NCBI RefSeq assembly: GCF_047301505.1
Contig: NZ_CP154840.1
Span: 4,154,001 to 4,218,000, forward strand
Direction: 5' to 3'
DNA from: Lysinibacillus_B sp031181585
GTDB lineage: Bacteria; Bacillota; Bacilli; Bacillales_A; Planococcaceae
DNA length: 64,000 bases
Shown here: positions 27,137 to 35,869 of the stretch, one piece after another
Numbering within the stretch: position 1 is the stretch's first letter
Layout of the letters: each line of letters starts with the position of its first letter
Program-made: the position numbers and the translations under genes
Notes under the pieces: model-generated
What the model was told of the DNA's origin: nothing
Seen by the model: only the letters and a program-made list of their open reading frames with translations
The model's database searches: none

Positions 27137-27769
27137 TTACGCGGTAAAGCTCGTATAGCCAGTCAGTGCATGATAAACTTTATCAATTTCTTCTTTTGAA
27201 AGGACTTCGCCGCCAATTTGTTTTGTCCAATTTTTTAATTCATTTACCTTCAGTACTTCGACATCCAATGATTGAATCTCAATTTTTTGAAATGAACAAG
27301 CATCTGAAAATAATGAAACAGACCCGCACATCCCCTCACCTATATCCGGCAATAAGTCTTGCAGTGCATAAATAATACGCTTATTTACCATGATTGGATT
27401 TGGAAATGTTTGCTGTTCCTTATTATGTTTCATTTCCACCCACTCGGGATGTGATTCACTGCCAGTAATCCATCCTTTTTTCGAGACCCCATCAATGATA
27501 TACACGCCCGATTCATGAACAAGGACTGCATCTACTGTATACATTTTGTTGTTTACAGGTACTTGAAGATCTATCAATATGCGATGCTCACCAGAGACGT
27601 AATCCAACTGCTTCATTACTTTATGTAAATATTTCTTCCTAGTATTTACAAGAACCTCAAAAAATGAATAACCGGTCAACCGGCTAAAGGCCGTATTATC
27701 ATGTCTATACACAAGAACGCAGATTGCTATCACTAGTGCTGATAAAATAAGCACAATCCAAAGCGTCAT
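27137..27769 (-). CDS. Membrane-anchored NERD (nuclease-related) domain protein
   Basis: A 210-residue protein with one N-terminal transmembrane helix (about residues 2-20) and a NERD-like domain. The pattern is YTVDAVLVHESGVYIIDG followed by GWITGSESHPEWVEM, matching the D...G.y.iE.K..G.I.G...W layout of the family. The usual catalytic Glu-x-Lys reads DGVSK, so nuclease activity is doubtful. ATG at 27769 is preferred because TAGGAG lies 8 bases upstream. No partner gene is evident. The role is unknown. Confidence 0.7.
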   Translation of the reverse strand: MTLWIVLILSALVIAICVLVYRHDNTAFSRLTGYSFFEVLVNTRKKYLHKVMKQLDYVSGEHRILIDLQVPVNNKMYTVDAVLVHESGVYIIDGVSKKGWITGSESHPEWVEMKHNKEQQTFPNPIMVNKRIIYALQDLLPDIGEGMCGSVSLFSDACSFQKIEIQSLDVEVLKVNELKNWTKQIGGEVLSKEEIDKVYHALTGYTSFTA

Positions 27770-27946
27770 TTCGCCCACTCCTAACCAAGTGTCTATCTTT
27801 TCTTCATCCTATTTTAGCAAATTTAGTAAAGATTGACTATGAACCAGAAGGCATGAAGTTTTATATTTTTGTCTAAAGGAATTAGCGAAGTGCCCATAAA
27901 ATGTTTCTCTCGTTACTCTTTTACAGCAGCTTTGTTGATAAGAAGG

Positions 27947-28450
27947 CTAGGATTCTTGTTGCTGTTCTAATTGAAGAAGGCGTTGTTTCATTGATAGCCC
28001 CCCTCGGAAGCCAGTGAGCGAGCCATTTTTGCCTATGACGCGATGACATGGGATTGTCACCATGACAGGGTTGGCTCCAATTGCTGCTCCTACAGCTCGT
28101 ACAGCTTTCGGTTTCTGAATGGTCTCTGCAATATCTCCATAGCATCTAACTTCTCCGTAAGGAATATCCTGAAGCGCCCGCCAAACCTGCTGCTGAAAAT
28201 CCGTTCCTTCCACATCAATTGGAAGATCTACCCTTTCAGACCTCCCATCCAAATATGCTCTAAACTCCTTTGCATATGTAGCAAGGCGCTCATCATTTCT
28301 CTCCACCTTCATTCCCTTTCTACGCTTTTCCACCCATTTCAATAATTCTTTCTCATCCTGATTTTCAGAACCGGTAAAACATAGCCCTTTCTCTGTAGCT
28401 GCAAGAATAAATGCCCAATCCCGATGCGTAAATAGCGTCCAGTAAATCAT
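27947..28450 (-). CDS. ogt: Methylated-DNA--protein-cysteine methyltransferase (Ogt)
   Basis: A 167-residue suicide DNA-repair protein that moves methyl groups from O6-methylguanine to its own cysteine. The active-site motif is PCHRVIGKNGSLTGF, the helix-turn-helix is FQQQVWRALQDIPYGEVRCY, and the arginine finger lies in AVRAVGAAIGANP. ATG at 28450 has GAGG 6 bases upstream; an earlier TTG would add 6 residues. It is the last gene of a minus-strand group with a DinB-family protein and a deoxyinosine glycosylase, suggesting a small DNA-damage module. Confidence 0.93.
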   Translation of the reverse strand: MIYWTLFTHRDWAFILAATEKGLCFTGSENQDEKELLKWVEKRRKGMKVERNDERLATYAKEFRAYLDGRSERVDLPIDVEGTDFQQQVWRALQDIPYGEVRCYGDIAETIQKPKAVRAVGAAIGANPVMVTIPCHRVIGKNGSLTGFRGGLSMKQRLLQLEQQQES

Positions 28451-28507
28451 TTCATTCCTCTTTTCCAAAAAATCCGGGCTGCCGTCAATTCGGCTCCCGG
28501 ATTTTGA

Positions 28508-28981
28508 TTAATTTTGCATTTCCACTGTTGGTCCCATCACTGGCGGCACTTTTAACCCTGCCTGACGTAGTAAGACCGTCATTTGCCCGCGATGATGCGT
28601 CTGATGTTCAACAAGCTTAAGAAGCAGCTTTCCTCGCTGCATCTGTCCGCCAAAGCTGTCCACCTCTTCTGTCATCTGGTCATCCGTCAGCTTCTCCGCT
28701 TCTTTCATATAAGCATTTACTACAGCTTCATACATTTCCACAATTTCTGCCATTTTCCCTGGGATAGGCATATCTGGACCCGGAGCTGGAATCTGCAGTC
28801 CTGCAAAATGACCAAAAGCACCTGCAACTCCAACTAAATGCCAAGCTAGCCACTCCAATGAGTTATGCCCCTCTACAATAGCCAAGTTTTTTTTGTCTTC
28901 TGTGATTGCTTGCATAACGTGTAATGTTCCTTTTGCATTCACGTCCCAATCAGCTAAAAAATCCTCTGCTTTACGATACAT
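28508..28981 (-). CDS. DinB family protein (metal-binding four-helix bundle)
   Basis: A 157-residue protein of the DinB/YfiT-like superfamily. The three histidines expected for the metal site are visible: HSLEWLAWHLVG in the first half and KLVEHQTHHRGQ in the last third. Members are often damage-induced or act as thiol-dependent transferases (bacillithiol S-transferase types); function cannot be set from sequence alone. It lies 1 base after the glycosylase stop codon and 57 bases before ogt, so it is in the same operon. Confidence 0.88.
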   Translation of the reverse strand: MYRKAEDFLADWDVNAKGTLHVMQAITEDKKNLAIVEGHNSLEWLAWHLVGVAGAFGHFAGLQIPAPGPDMPIPGKMAEIVEMYEAVVNAYMKEAEKLTDDQMTEEVDSFGGQMQRGKLLLKLVEHQTHHRGQMTVLLRQAGLKVPPVMGPTVEMQN

Positions 28982-28982
28982 T

Positions 28983-29492
28983 TTAAATGCTCCTTTTTAT
29001 ATATTTTTCAAGCATCCGCCAGATTTCTACCTTCTGCTCAAATGTTTTAATATTTCTTCCTGGCACAGGGCTTGTTGATGGCATTTTATAATATTCTCTC
29101 TCGGCGAGCAATTCAAAGCCAATTTTCTTTTGAAAAACGTCATATGCTTTAGTACCGTTAAAAAATACAGCTTCGATAGAGGGAAAGCGTGCAAAAAGCT
29201 GCTCAAAATCATTAGGAATTTCATTTTTAATTTTACTGTCCAAACTACCAAGCCGCTCACAAGATTGTATAACATCCCATAGTCCAATTCCATGCTGCTT
29301 AACGAGATGCAGTCGCCCCTCATAACTTTCTGGTACAGAATGGTTCGTTATATTTCCAATTATCCGCCAAAAGTGGTTGCGCGGATGACCATAATATTGC
29401 TGCTTCTCAAGCGACTGTACTCCCGGCATTGATCCCACAATGAGCACGCGGGTATTGCTGTCTACTACAGGTGGTAAAATGTTTTGAATCAT
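28983..29492 (-). CDS. DNA-deoxyinosine glycosylase (uracil-DNA glycosylase superfamily)
   Basis: A 169-residue member of the UDG superfamily. The first motif is GSMPGVQSL with QQYYGHPRNHFW, as in MUG/family-6 hypoxanthine glycosylases. The second is TSPVPGRN near the C-terminus. It would remove deoxyinosine or mismatched uracil. ATG at 29492 is chosen for GGAG 7 bases upstream; the frame stays open further but has no site. It is the first gene of the repair group with the DinB-like gene and ogt. Confidence 0.88.
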   Translation of the reverse strand: MIQNILPPVVDSNTRVLIVGSMPGVQSLEKQQYYGHPRNHFWRIIGNITNHSVPESYEGRLHLVKQHGIGLWDVIQSCERLGSLDSKIKNEIPNDFEQLFARFPSIEAVFFNGTKAYDVFQKKIGFELLAEREYYKMPSTSPVPGRNIKTFEQKVEIWRMLEKYIKRSI

Positions 29493-29532
29493 ATTATCAC
29501 TCCTATAGCAATTATAGGGTGATTTTATAGAA

Positions 29533-29571
29533 AAAGCTCTATAAGCGCATTGCCTATAGAGCAGCTCTTTT
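29533..29571 (-). terminator. Terminator of the lipoprotein operon
   Basis: AGCTCTATA and TATAGAGC with flanking A and T runs form a stem, 18 bases beyond the lipoprotein stop codon and just upstream of the glycosylase start. Confidence 0.7.
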
Positions 29572-29589
29572 ATAATGGGCTCGTCTTCC

Positions 29590-31839
29590 TTATTCCCCAT
29601 CTCGATTTTCCGTCATACTTCTGCCTCCCCGGAAACCTTGTCCTCCGGGACCGGGACCTGCGCCAGGCATCATCCCATTACCGCCGCTATTTTCTGTAAT
29701 ACCATTTGCATCTAGATAAGTCATGATTTGATTAGGTAAAGTAACAGAGATGGCACCTTTTTCGTCCTTCATCATACTAGGCTCTGCATAAAGACCATCC
29801 TTTATTTTTCCCTCTACGTTGCCCCCAAAGCTTAATGTATAATCAGCCTCTTGCTCTAATTCTGCTGTACTGATCAAGATTGTCTGGAAATCTTTTTCCG
29901 GTGCAACAGAAGCGAGAATCTTTTCCTCGCCTAACGACAAGTTTACGGCTGTCCCAGCTGCCTGGGTGTCTGTAAAGTTCATCATTACTGCAGGTTGTGT
30001 TGATGTATCTGATATGCCCATTGCCATGCCGCTGCTGCCGGCCGCAATCAATATACCTCCTTCCACTGTAAAAGTTCCATCATAGTCGAGCGCGCCGTTC
30101 CCTGCATTTGCCGGCCCGTATACAACGACGGTTCCACCAGTCATCCGAATATCCGAATTAGAGTCCAGTCCATCTCCTTCAGCATTTACATATAAATAAC
30201 CGCCTTCAATCAAAAGCAGACTTTCTTCCCCTAATGCAGCTGTTCTTTCTTCTTCTTCCCTTGCCGCATCCTGTCTTACAGCACCATTCATACCGAATTC
30301 GGACGAACCGCCATTGATATTAATTCCATCATCTGCAGCTACAACGGAAATATCACCATCCTTCACTGTAATATTAACGCCTTCGATTCCTTCATAGCTT
30401 TTATCAATTTTTATTATCCCGTCACTAATCAATACATCACGATCCGCATGAATACCATCATCCCCTGTCTGAATGGTCATAGCTCCGCCATGGATGACAA
30501 CATTGCCATCACTATGTACAGCATCTTCATTAGCGTCAACCGTAAAAGTACCACCCTCGATCTGCACAAGATTTGCAGCCTTAATGCCCTTTGTACTTAC
30601 TGCATCCTCTGTTTTTCCCTCTATTGAAGAGATTTCAGACTGACTATTTTCTTCCGTGTTATTACCGTTAACGGGAGGGGCCACATTTTGTTCCTCCATT
30701 GGAGGCATTTGTGAAGAGGCAAAATCTCCTTGTTCTCCTGGCGATGGCTGCTTCATCCCTTGTTCTTCCTGCGGCATTCCTTCCTGTTCTATTCGATCAA
30801 GCATGGATTCCACATCCTCAAGGGTCATATCGTCAGGCAATACACTTTCATCAATACTCTCAAGTAATTCGTCTTTTGTGATGGCGCCTGATATATATTG
30901 CTCAATTTGTGATCGGTTCAACCCATTCACTGGGCCTCCTTCAGGCATCTCACCCCCGCCGAATTCCTCATTTGCTGTAACCGTTTCAGGACTGCCTCCG
31001 CCTGCAGTAATTACATATTCTCCACCTAGCACTAGCACATCACGCTCTGATTGGATACCGTCTGAGCCCGCTGCAATGTTGATTGAACCGCTTTGCAACA
31101 CAACATGCCCCTTCTGTTCATCCTCAACATTGGATGATTTCACTCCATCACCACCCGCATCAATCGTTAACTCTGCATCGCGTATTGCTAATAAATCTCT
31201 TCCTACAATCCCATCGTCTTTTGCGTGAATTTCAATTTTACCGCCCGTTACGATCACATCATCACGTCCAGTAATCCCGTCCTTATAATTAGCTTGGATG
31301 ATAAGTTTCCCGGTTCCATTTATAGATAAATCATCTTTACTGAAAATAGCTGCCGATGGTTCATCTTCTCCCTCCTCAAATATATATTCATCTGCATCCT
31401 CCAAGATATTTTCTGTTCCTTGCTCAATTGATACGACTGTTTGCTCGGATTGTTTCACGTGAATCACTGAACCGGTAGAGGAAGAAATAGAAACACCATT
31501 CAATACGAGCCGAACAGTTCCTTTATCCTCAGCATCGATAACGATTTGTCCTTCATCGAGCGAGCCCTCTAGCACATAAGTGCCACTTGTGCGGATTTCA
31601 ATTTTGCCCTCCTCTATTACTACGCCGCCCGGGCCATCAGCCGTTGCAGAATTCCCTTTTAGTTCTACCTTCGTAAAATTGCTGTTCTGCCAACTGGTGT
31701 AAAAATCTGCTTCCGAATAAGTTACATAGCCTTCCACCAGTCCCCCTATCTCAGCACTGTTTTCTGTTTCATTGTTATTGCAGGCCGCCAATACGGCAGC
31801 ACTTAAAATACACATGGCTGCAAATTTCACTTTCTTCAT
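29590..31839 (-). CDS. Secreted lipoprotein with DUF4353 carbohydrate-binding beta-helix repeats
   Basis: A 749-residue lipoprotein with the lipobox LAAC at the end of a 19-residue signal, then an acidic mature protein. Repeated units such as DDGIHADRDVLISDG, DAVHSDGNVVIHGG, GDGVKSSNV and DDGININGG mark the DUF4353 (carbohydrate-binding domain-containing) beta-helix. A Met/Pro/Gln/Glu-rich low-complexity insert (about residues 290-410) interrupts the helix, and the C-terminus is Gly/Met-rich. It is the last gene of an operon with a DUF4956 membrane protein and a VTC-fold protein, a trio often found with CotH-type kinases. It is probably attached to the outer face of the membrane. The ligand is unknown. 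Confidence 0.85.
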   Translation of the reverse strand: MKKVKFAAMCILSAAVLAACNNNETENSAEIGGLVEGYVTYSEADFYTSWQNSNFTKVELKGNSATADGPGGVVIEEGKIEIRTSGTYVLEGSLDEGQIVIDAEDKGTVRLVLNGVSISSSTGSVIHVKQSEQTVVSIEQGTENILEDADEYIFEEGEDEPSAAIFSKDDLSINGTGKLIIQANYKDGITGRDDVIVTGGKIEIHAKDDGIVGRDLLAIRDAELTIDAGGDGVKSSNVEDEQKGHVVLQSGSINIAAGSDGIQSERDVLVLGGEYVITAGGGSPETVTANEEFGGGEMPEGGPVNGLNRSQIEQYISGAITKDELLESIDESVLPDDMTLEDVESMLDRIEQEGMPQEEQGMKQPSPGEQGDFASSQMPPMEEQNVAPPVNGNNTEENSQSEISSIEGKTEDAVSTKGIKAANLVQIEGGTFTVDANEDAVHSDGNVVIHGGAMTIQTGDDGIHADRDVLISDGIIKIDKSYEGIEGVNITVKDGDISVVAADDGININGGSSEFGMNGAVRQDAAREEEERTAALGEESLLLIEGGYLYVNAEGDGLDSNSDIRMTGGTVVVYGPANAGNGALDYDGTFTVEGGILIAAGSSGMAMGISDTSTQPAVMMNFTDTQAAGTAVNLSLGEEKILASVAPEKDFQTILISTAELEQEADYTLSFGGNVEGKIKDGLYAEPSMMKDEKGAISVTLPNQIMTYLDANGITENSGGNGMMPGAGPGPGGQGFRGGRSMTENRDGE

Positions 31840-31894
31840 AAATATCCTCCTATTAATAAAGGAGACCTGTAGTCAGATCTCCCGTACTTCCTGA

Positions 31895-32590
31895 TTATGC
31901 AGTAAAGTTTCCATCGTAGCTTAACATCACGGAAGAGGACACCCCTGCAACTTTTGAAATTGCCGATACGAGCTGGGCATCATTGTTCCTCATGCGCACC
32001 TCATAAGTGACTTCCGTTTCCTCATCATGAAGGATCGTTTTAGACTTCAACATATACTTTTGGCTGTTGTCGGAAAGAATTTTTTCAATTTCCTTATTAG
32101 TCTCTGCTTCACCAAACTTGACGATAAGCAAATAGGGATTCTCTACAATAATTTTGTTTTGGAAGAGAATAATAACAATACCGATAATCAGTGAACCTGT
32201 AACAACAAGCGGAATGAAGCCTGCTCCGCAAAGAATGCCAACAGCAACTGACCAGAATAAGAAAATTAAATCCATTGGATCTTTAATCGGTGTCCGGAAA
32301 CGAACGATCGATAGTGCCCCAACCATACCAAGCGACAACAGTACATTCTGACTAATCCCCATAATGACAAGCGCTGTCGTCAACGTCATGACCATAAGGG
32401 AGATATTAAATGAATGTGAATAAATAACCCCGTTGAATGTTTTTTTATAAACATAATAAATAAATAATCCGAGAAAGAATGCGGCAATCATTCCAATTAA
32501 TGAATCTGTTAAAGAAAACGATGATGTCTTCTCTAGAAAACTTGATTTGAAAATATCATCAAAAGTTGTGGCAGTTAATAAAGATAACAT
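31895..32590 (-). CDS. DUF4956 membrane protein
   Basis: A 231-residue protein with four predicted membrane helices in the first 140 residues and a soluble ferredoxin-like C-terminus (VTYEVRMRNNDAQLVSAISKV). The segment LSLGMVGALSIVRFRTPIKDPMDLIFLFW is diagnostic of DUF4956. The family nearly always lies next to VTC-type polyphosphate polymerase genes, as here (16 bases after it). The role is unknown; coupling of polymer synthesis to the membrane is the usual guess. Confidence 0.9.
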   Translation of the reverse strand: MLSLLTATTFDDIFKSSFLEKTSSFSLTDSLIGMIAAFFLGLFIYYVYKKTFNGVIYSHSFNISLMVMTLTTALVIMGISQNVLLSLGMVGALSIVRFRTPIKDPMDLIFLFWSVAVGILCGAGFIPLVVTGSLIIGIVIILFQNKIIVENPYLLIVKFGEAETNKEIEKILSDNSQKYMLKSKTILHDEETEVTYEVRMRNNDAQLVSAISKVAGVSSSVMLSYDGNFTA

Positions 32591-32606
32591 GACTATTCCT
32601 CCTAAT

Positions 32607-33308
32607 TTATCCGTACATACGGCTTAATTGATATTTCGAATATGCTTCTTGCTTTACATTAAGTCCCTGCAGCATCATTTTTATAATGTCCGGCAGGTAT
32701 TCATCATATTTCACTTCCAAAATGACTTCGCTCGGCTCTAATACATCGACCATTGGCAAGGCTGCATTGAACATATCTGTATTCCTTAGGCTTGATTTCA
32801 CCCTACTGTCGAACGTAATCCTCACATTACCGTAAAGATAGATATAAGCTTCACGCTCGTAGTCGACAACCGTCATCGGCTTTAATCCCTTATATTTCAT
32901 TTCACGGAATAAATCCTGCAGCAATGTCCTTTCGTCATTTTCCATCCAGTCGATCTCTCCAGTTCGCATGCTTTTAAATTCCTGCTCCGTCAACCTGCAT
33001 TTCGTTTTAAAGGTCAAATTGTTGCGTTTTGACTTTCTCTCCAAATTAATGGTTGCGAAGCTTTTTCCATAACTGCGGACACGGTATTTATCGCGATTTA
33101 AAAAACCTTCCTTCTTCTCGTTCATCACCTTGTTATCGAAATTGTCAAAGTAACATGAACGGATTAAATAATGTCCAGTTGGCCCTGTATGTGGATCAGA
33201 TCTCATCACATAACGTAATTTATTACGCAGCATTATATAATCCATATGCGTAATGCCAAATTTCATTTCCTTTCTACCTTTCGGATTAAATGATGTATGA
33301 ATCGGCAT
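32607..33308 (-). CDS. VTC-fold polyphosphate polymerase domain protein
   Basis: A 233-residue protein with the triphosphate-tunnel fold of the VTC catalytic domain. The basic strand motifs are RDKYRVRSYG, INLERKSKR and VDYEREAYIY, and acidic ILEVKYDEYLPD lies near the C-terminus. The yeast relatives make polyphosphate from ATP; the activity of the bacterial stand-alone form is less certain. ATG at 33308 is chosen for GGAGG upstream; an earlier start adds 12 polar residues. It is the first gene of the VTC, DUF4956, DUF4353 operon. No CotH kinase gene is adjacent. Confidence 0.87.
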   Translation of the reverse strand: MPIHTSFNPKGRKEMKFGITHMDYIMLRNKLRYVMRSDPHTGPTGHYLIRSCYFDNFDNKVMNEKKEGFLNRDKYRVRSYGKSFATINLERKSKRNNLTFKTKCRLTEQEFKSMRTGEIDWMENDERTLLQDLFREMKYKGLKPMTVVDYEREAYIYLYGNVRITFDSRVKSSLRNTDMFNAALPMVDVLEPSEVILEVKYDEYLPDIIKMMLQGLNVKQEAYSKYQLSRMYG

Positions 33309-33635
33309 TTCCCTTCCTCCTTCATCCTTCTTTTCACTAGTCATACACCAATGGATATCTCACTGATAATCGGTACTTTACGCCCCGAATGTGTCAAACA
33401 TAAGTTCAAGTAATTTTTATGTGAAATTTTTTTAATGTCAGAGTAAAGGTGTAAAGTGTCCCTTTTACCTCGATTATGACGATATCGTGATAAAACAGCG
33501 TGGAAGGCAAAAGTTATTTAACAAATAATGTGAAAGGTTTTTTCGTGTTGAAGAATTCGGAAACATTGTTGCAGAAGAATACAGATCGCAAAAGCAGGGT
33601 AACTTCCTTATCTCGAAATTTATTTACAAAAAATA
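33309..33635. other. Intergenic region upstream of the VTC operon
   Basis: About 330 AT-rich bases between the VTC start and the cobT terminator. It must hold the VTC operon promoter. I see no credible gene; short open frames on the plus strand have no ribosome-binding site. Confidence 0.4.
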
Positions 33636-33680
33636 AAAAGCACGTAGCAGTCACCTTTTCAGGTGCCTATACGCGCTTTT
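33636..33680 (-). terminator. Terminator of cobT
   Basis: AAAAGCACGTAGCA-CACC and GGTG-TATACGCGCTTTT form a long stem with an internal mismatch. The minus strand continues TTTTTATTTTTTG. Confidence 0.85.
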
Positions 33681-33717
33681 GAAACTCATTATTTACATCT
33701 TGTTCTATAGCTGCTAT

Positions 33718-34752
33718 TTATTTTTGTGAAACTTTCGCCCCGCTAAATGTTGCCATTTCCTTTACCATCACATTCGCTGCCTTGATAATTGGGTAAGAAA
33801 CAGCAGCGCCTGTCCCTTCCCCAAGCCGTAGATCCAGCTGTACAAGCGGCTGCTTATGCAGATAGTCAGCGATAATTTTATGTCCAGGCTCTACAGAGCT
33901 ATGAGATAAAATCATATAATCTACACTTCCTGGGGCAAGTAAATCCGCCATACAGGCTGAGACTGTACAAATGAATCCATCCAATAAAATAGGAGTTCGC
34001 ATTTCTGCTGCTCCAACCATTGCGCCAGCCATCCCCGCAATATCAAGGCCACCGACTTTTGATAATAAATCGATTGCATCATTTTTTTGAGGTTTATGAA
34101 AAGCCAGTGCCTCACGGCAAACTTCAATTTTTCTGATTAATTGCTGATCATCAATGCCCGATCCACGTCCGACAACCGCTTCTGGATCGATGTCAAGGAT
34201 AGCTGCTGAAATAGCACTACTCGCAGTCGTATTTCCAATCCCCAGTTCTCCGAGAATTAGACAGCCTGCTCCTTCTTTGATTGCCTGCTTGGCCGCGTCG
34301 TAGCCAACTTTAATTGCCTGCCATGCCTCTTCTTCTGTCATTGCACGCTCTTTCAAAAAGTTAGCCGTTCCTTTTTCACGGATTTTCTTATTGATTACTT
34401 TGTTATGCGGCACAGGACGCATGATGCCTAAATCATAGACGCTCAATGGAGCACCAATCATTTTACTAAATATACTGATTCCGGCTCCCCCCTCTGCCAT
34501 ATTTATAGCCATTTCATAAGTTACTTCCTGGGGCGAAGCAGAGACATTTTCCTCTACAATTCCATGGTCAGCACAAAAAACGAGTGAAGCTGGCTGAATA
34601 TCAGGCTGAACGTTTCCTGTCATGCCAGCAAGATGAATCGCCAGTTCCTCCAGCCTGCCTAAGCTCCCTGGCGGTTTTGTTAAAGAATCAATATACTCCC
34701 TTGCTTCAGCCATTTTTTCATGATGAAGCGGTGGAACAGAGAAAGTTAACAT
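33718..34752 (-). CDS. cobT: Nicotinate-nucleotide--dimethylbenzimidazole phosphoribosyltransferase
   Basis: A cytosolic enzyme of 344 residues that makes alpha-ribazole phosphate for the lower loop of cobalamin. The N-terminal TKPPGSLGRLEELA block, the FCADHGIVEE motif and the C-terminal catalytic RLGEGTGAAVSYP (active-site Glu) are typical of CobT. It is alone here, with no other cobalamin genes in the window. I looked for a cobalamin riboswitch in the 200 bases upstream and see none. It may serve salvage of imported corrinoids. Confidence 0.95.
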   Translation of the reverse strand: MLTFSVPPLHHEKMAEAREYIDSLTKPPGSLGRLEELAIHLAGMTGNVQPDIQPASLVFCADHGIVEENVSASPQEVTYEMAINMAEGGAGISIFSKMIGAPLSVYDLGIMRPVPHNKVINKKIREKGTANFLKERAMTEEEAWQAIKVGYDAAKQAIKEGAGCLILGELGIGNTTASSAISAAILDIDPEAVVGRGSGIDDQQLIRKIEVCREALAFHKPQKNDAIDLLSKVGGLDIAGMAGAMVGAAEMRTPILLDGFICTVSACMADLLAPGSVDYMILSHSSVEPGHKIIADYLHKQPLVQLDLRLGEGTGAAVSYPIIKAANVMVKEMATFSGAKVSQK

Positions 34753-34955
34753 CTTGTGTAAGCTCCTTTTAAAGACAAAATTTTCAATAAATATAACACA
34801 AAAATGGCTAATTATTTATTACCTGCAGCGAATTATTTAAATTTTGCCCACAGACTAGTAAATATTTGCGTGATTTTTGAACAAAGTGTGATTTTTTTCA
34901 CATCCAAAATTCCCCTGTGCTTTTATAATGTTGGTAATATGAAAGGAGCGATTTT

Positions 34956-35051
34956 ATGTTAAAACCAACTTACGTTATTGTCTCTTGCTTAGGGATTTTA
35001 ATTGCTGTGGGAATTGGTGTACTAATTAATCAGTCTCTTATTCAAGTATAA
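34956..35051 (+). CDS. 31-residue single-pass membrane peptide
   Basis: This frame, MLKPTYVIVSCLGILIAVGI and on, encodes one hydrophobic helix with a short basic N-terminus and polar end. AAAGGAG lies 8 bases before ATG, and TATAAT (34924-34929) lies 26 bases before that, although the -35 region is poor. Its 3' end overlaps the end of the convergent DedA gene by 14 bases. The strong translation signals argue for a real small protein. I know of no matching family. Confidence 0.5.
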   Translation: MLKPTYVIVSCLGILIAVGIGVLINQSLIQV

Positions 35052-35721
35052 CTGTTACATACTCAACAGGGTTGGCGGCGCTACAGTCTGCCAGCCCTTT
35101 TTTCTTCCGGCCAGATTTTATGATATACCAAATAATTGGTGGAATAAATGGAATGCATGAAATAATAGGAATTGAAATAGCCATGTTCTGTTCAATGATA
35201 GGGATTTGTCCTAAAAGCAGCCCTGCACCGAGCCATAAAGTTACCCACACAATCCCGCCAAGGCCATTAAACGTTAAAAATGCACGAAAGGAGTATCGGG
35301 TATACCCCGTCACACAAGGAATCATTGTCCTCATCAGCGGAATGAAGCGAGAAAATAAAATCGCCTTTTCTCCATATTGCTTTAAAAAATCATTTGCCGA
35401 TTGCATCGTGTTTTTTGAAAGGATCCACCATCTACCCGTCATTTTACGACCAATACGGCCGATACAATAGTTTTGTACATCCCCCAAAACTGTTGCTGTA
35501 AACAGAAGCACCAGCAAAAACCAGCCATTCAATTCCCCTATCGCCACGAGTGCTCCACTAACAAAGACGGTAGCATCTCCTGGCAGGAATGTCAGAACGA
35601 TAAACGCAGTCTTGCAATAAATTAACAGGAATAAAAGTATATAAACCAGATAACCGTAATCTGATAAAAAATGATGAATGGCTACGTCTATCTGCTTCAT
35701 CTCAAGTAAAAATGCGTGCAT
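35038..35721 (-). CDS. DedA family membrane protein
   Basis: A 227-residue membrane protein of the DedA/SNARE-associated (VTT) family. It has the typical re-entrant segments LPGDATVFVSGALVA and GRIGRKM, and the conserved FSRFIPLMRTMIPCVTGYTRYSFRAFLTFNGLGGIVWVT region (broken here into its parts FSRFIPLMRT and GLGGIVW). Members help flip lipid carriers such as undecaprenyl phosphate or phosphatidylethanolamine. The start is at 35721. It is a single gene, tail-to-tail with the small membrane peptide gene. Confidence 0.92.
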   Translation of the reverse strand: MHAFLLEMKQIDVAIHHFLSDYGYLVYILLFLLIYCKTAFIVLTFLPGDATVFVSGALVAIGELNGWFLLVLLFTATVLGDVQNYCIGRIGRKMTGRWWILSKNTMQSANDFLKQYGEKAILFSRFIPLMRTMIPCVTGYTRYSFRAFLTFNGLGGIVWVTLWLGAGLLLGQIPIIEQNMAISIPIISCIPFIPPIIWYIIKSGRKKKGLADCSAANPVEYVTVILE

Positions 35722-35808
35722 TCTCTCACCTCATTTCTGCTATTGTTGCATTTTTTGTCCTTATTCCTCTGCAATTTCTTTACAGTTGCATTACATCTCC
35801 TTAACCGT

Positions 35809-35834
35809 GTTTCTAAAGAAAGAAGAGCGGGAAA
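35809..35834 (+). promoter_or_regulatory. Sigma-B-type promoter of the YflT-domain gene
   Basis: GTTTCT (35809-35814), a 14-base spacer and GGGAAA (35829-35834) match the sigma-B consensus GTTTAA-N12-15-GGGTAT well. It lies 35 bases before the start codon of a general-stress-type protein. Confidence 0.6.
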
Positions 35835-35869
35835 GAAAGTACTAATACAAGTTAGAAGGAGTGAAAAAG

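Noticed and set aside
30656..31228. 190-codon plus-strand frame opposite the DUF4353 lipoprotein gene
   Set aside because: It is the antisense shadow of a repetitive, biased coding sequence and has no translation signals.
34753..34955. Possible cobalamin riboswitch upstream of cobT
   Set aside because: No B12-box or matching stem pattern is visible in the upstream 200 bases.
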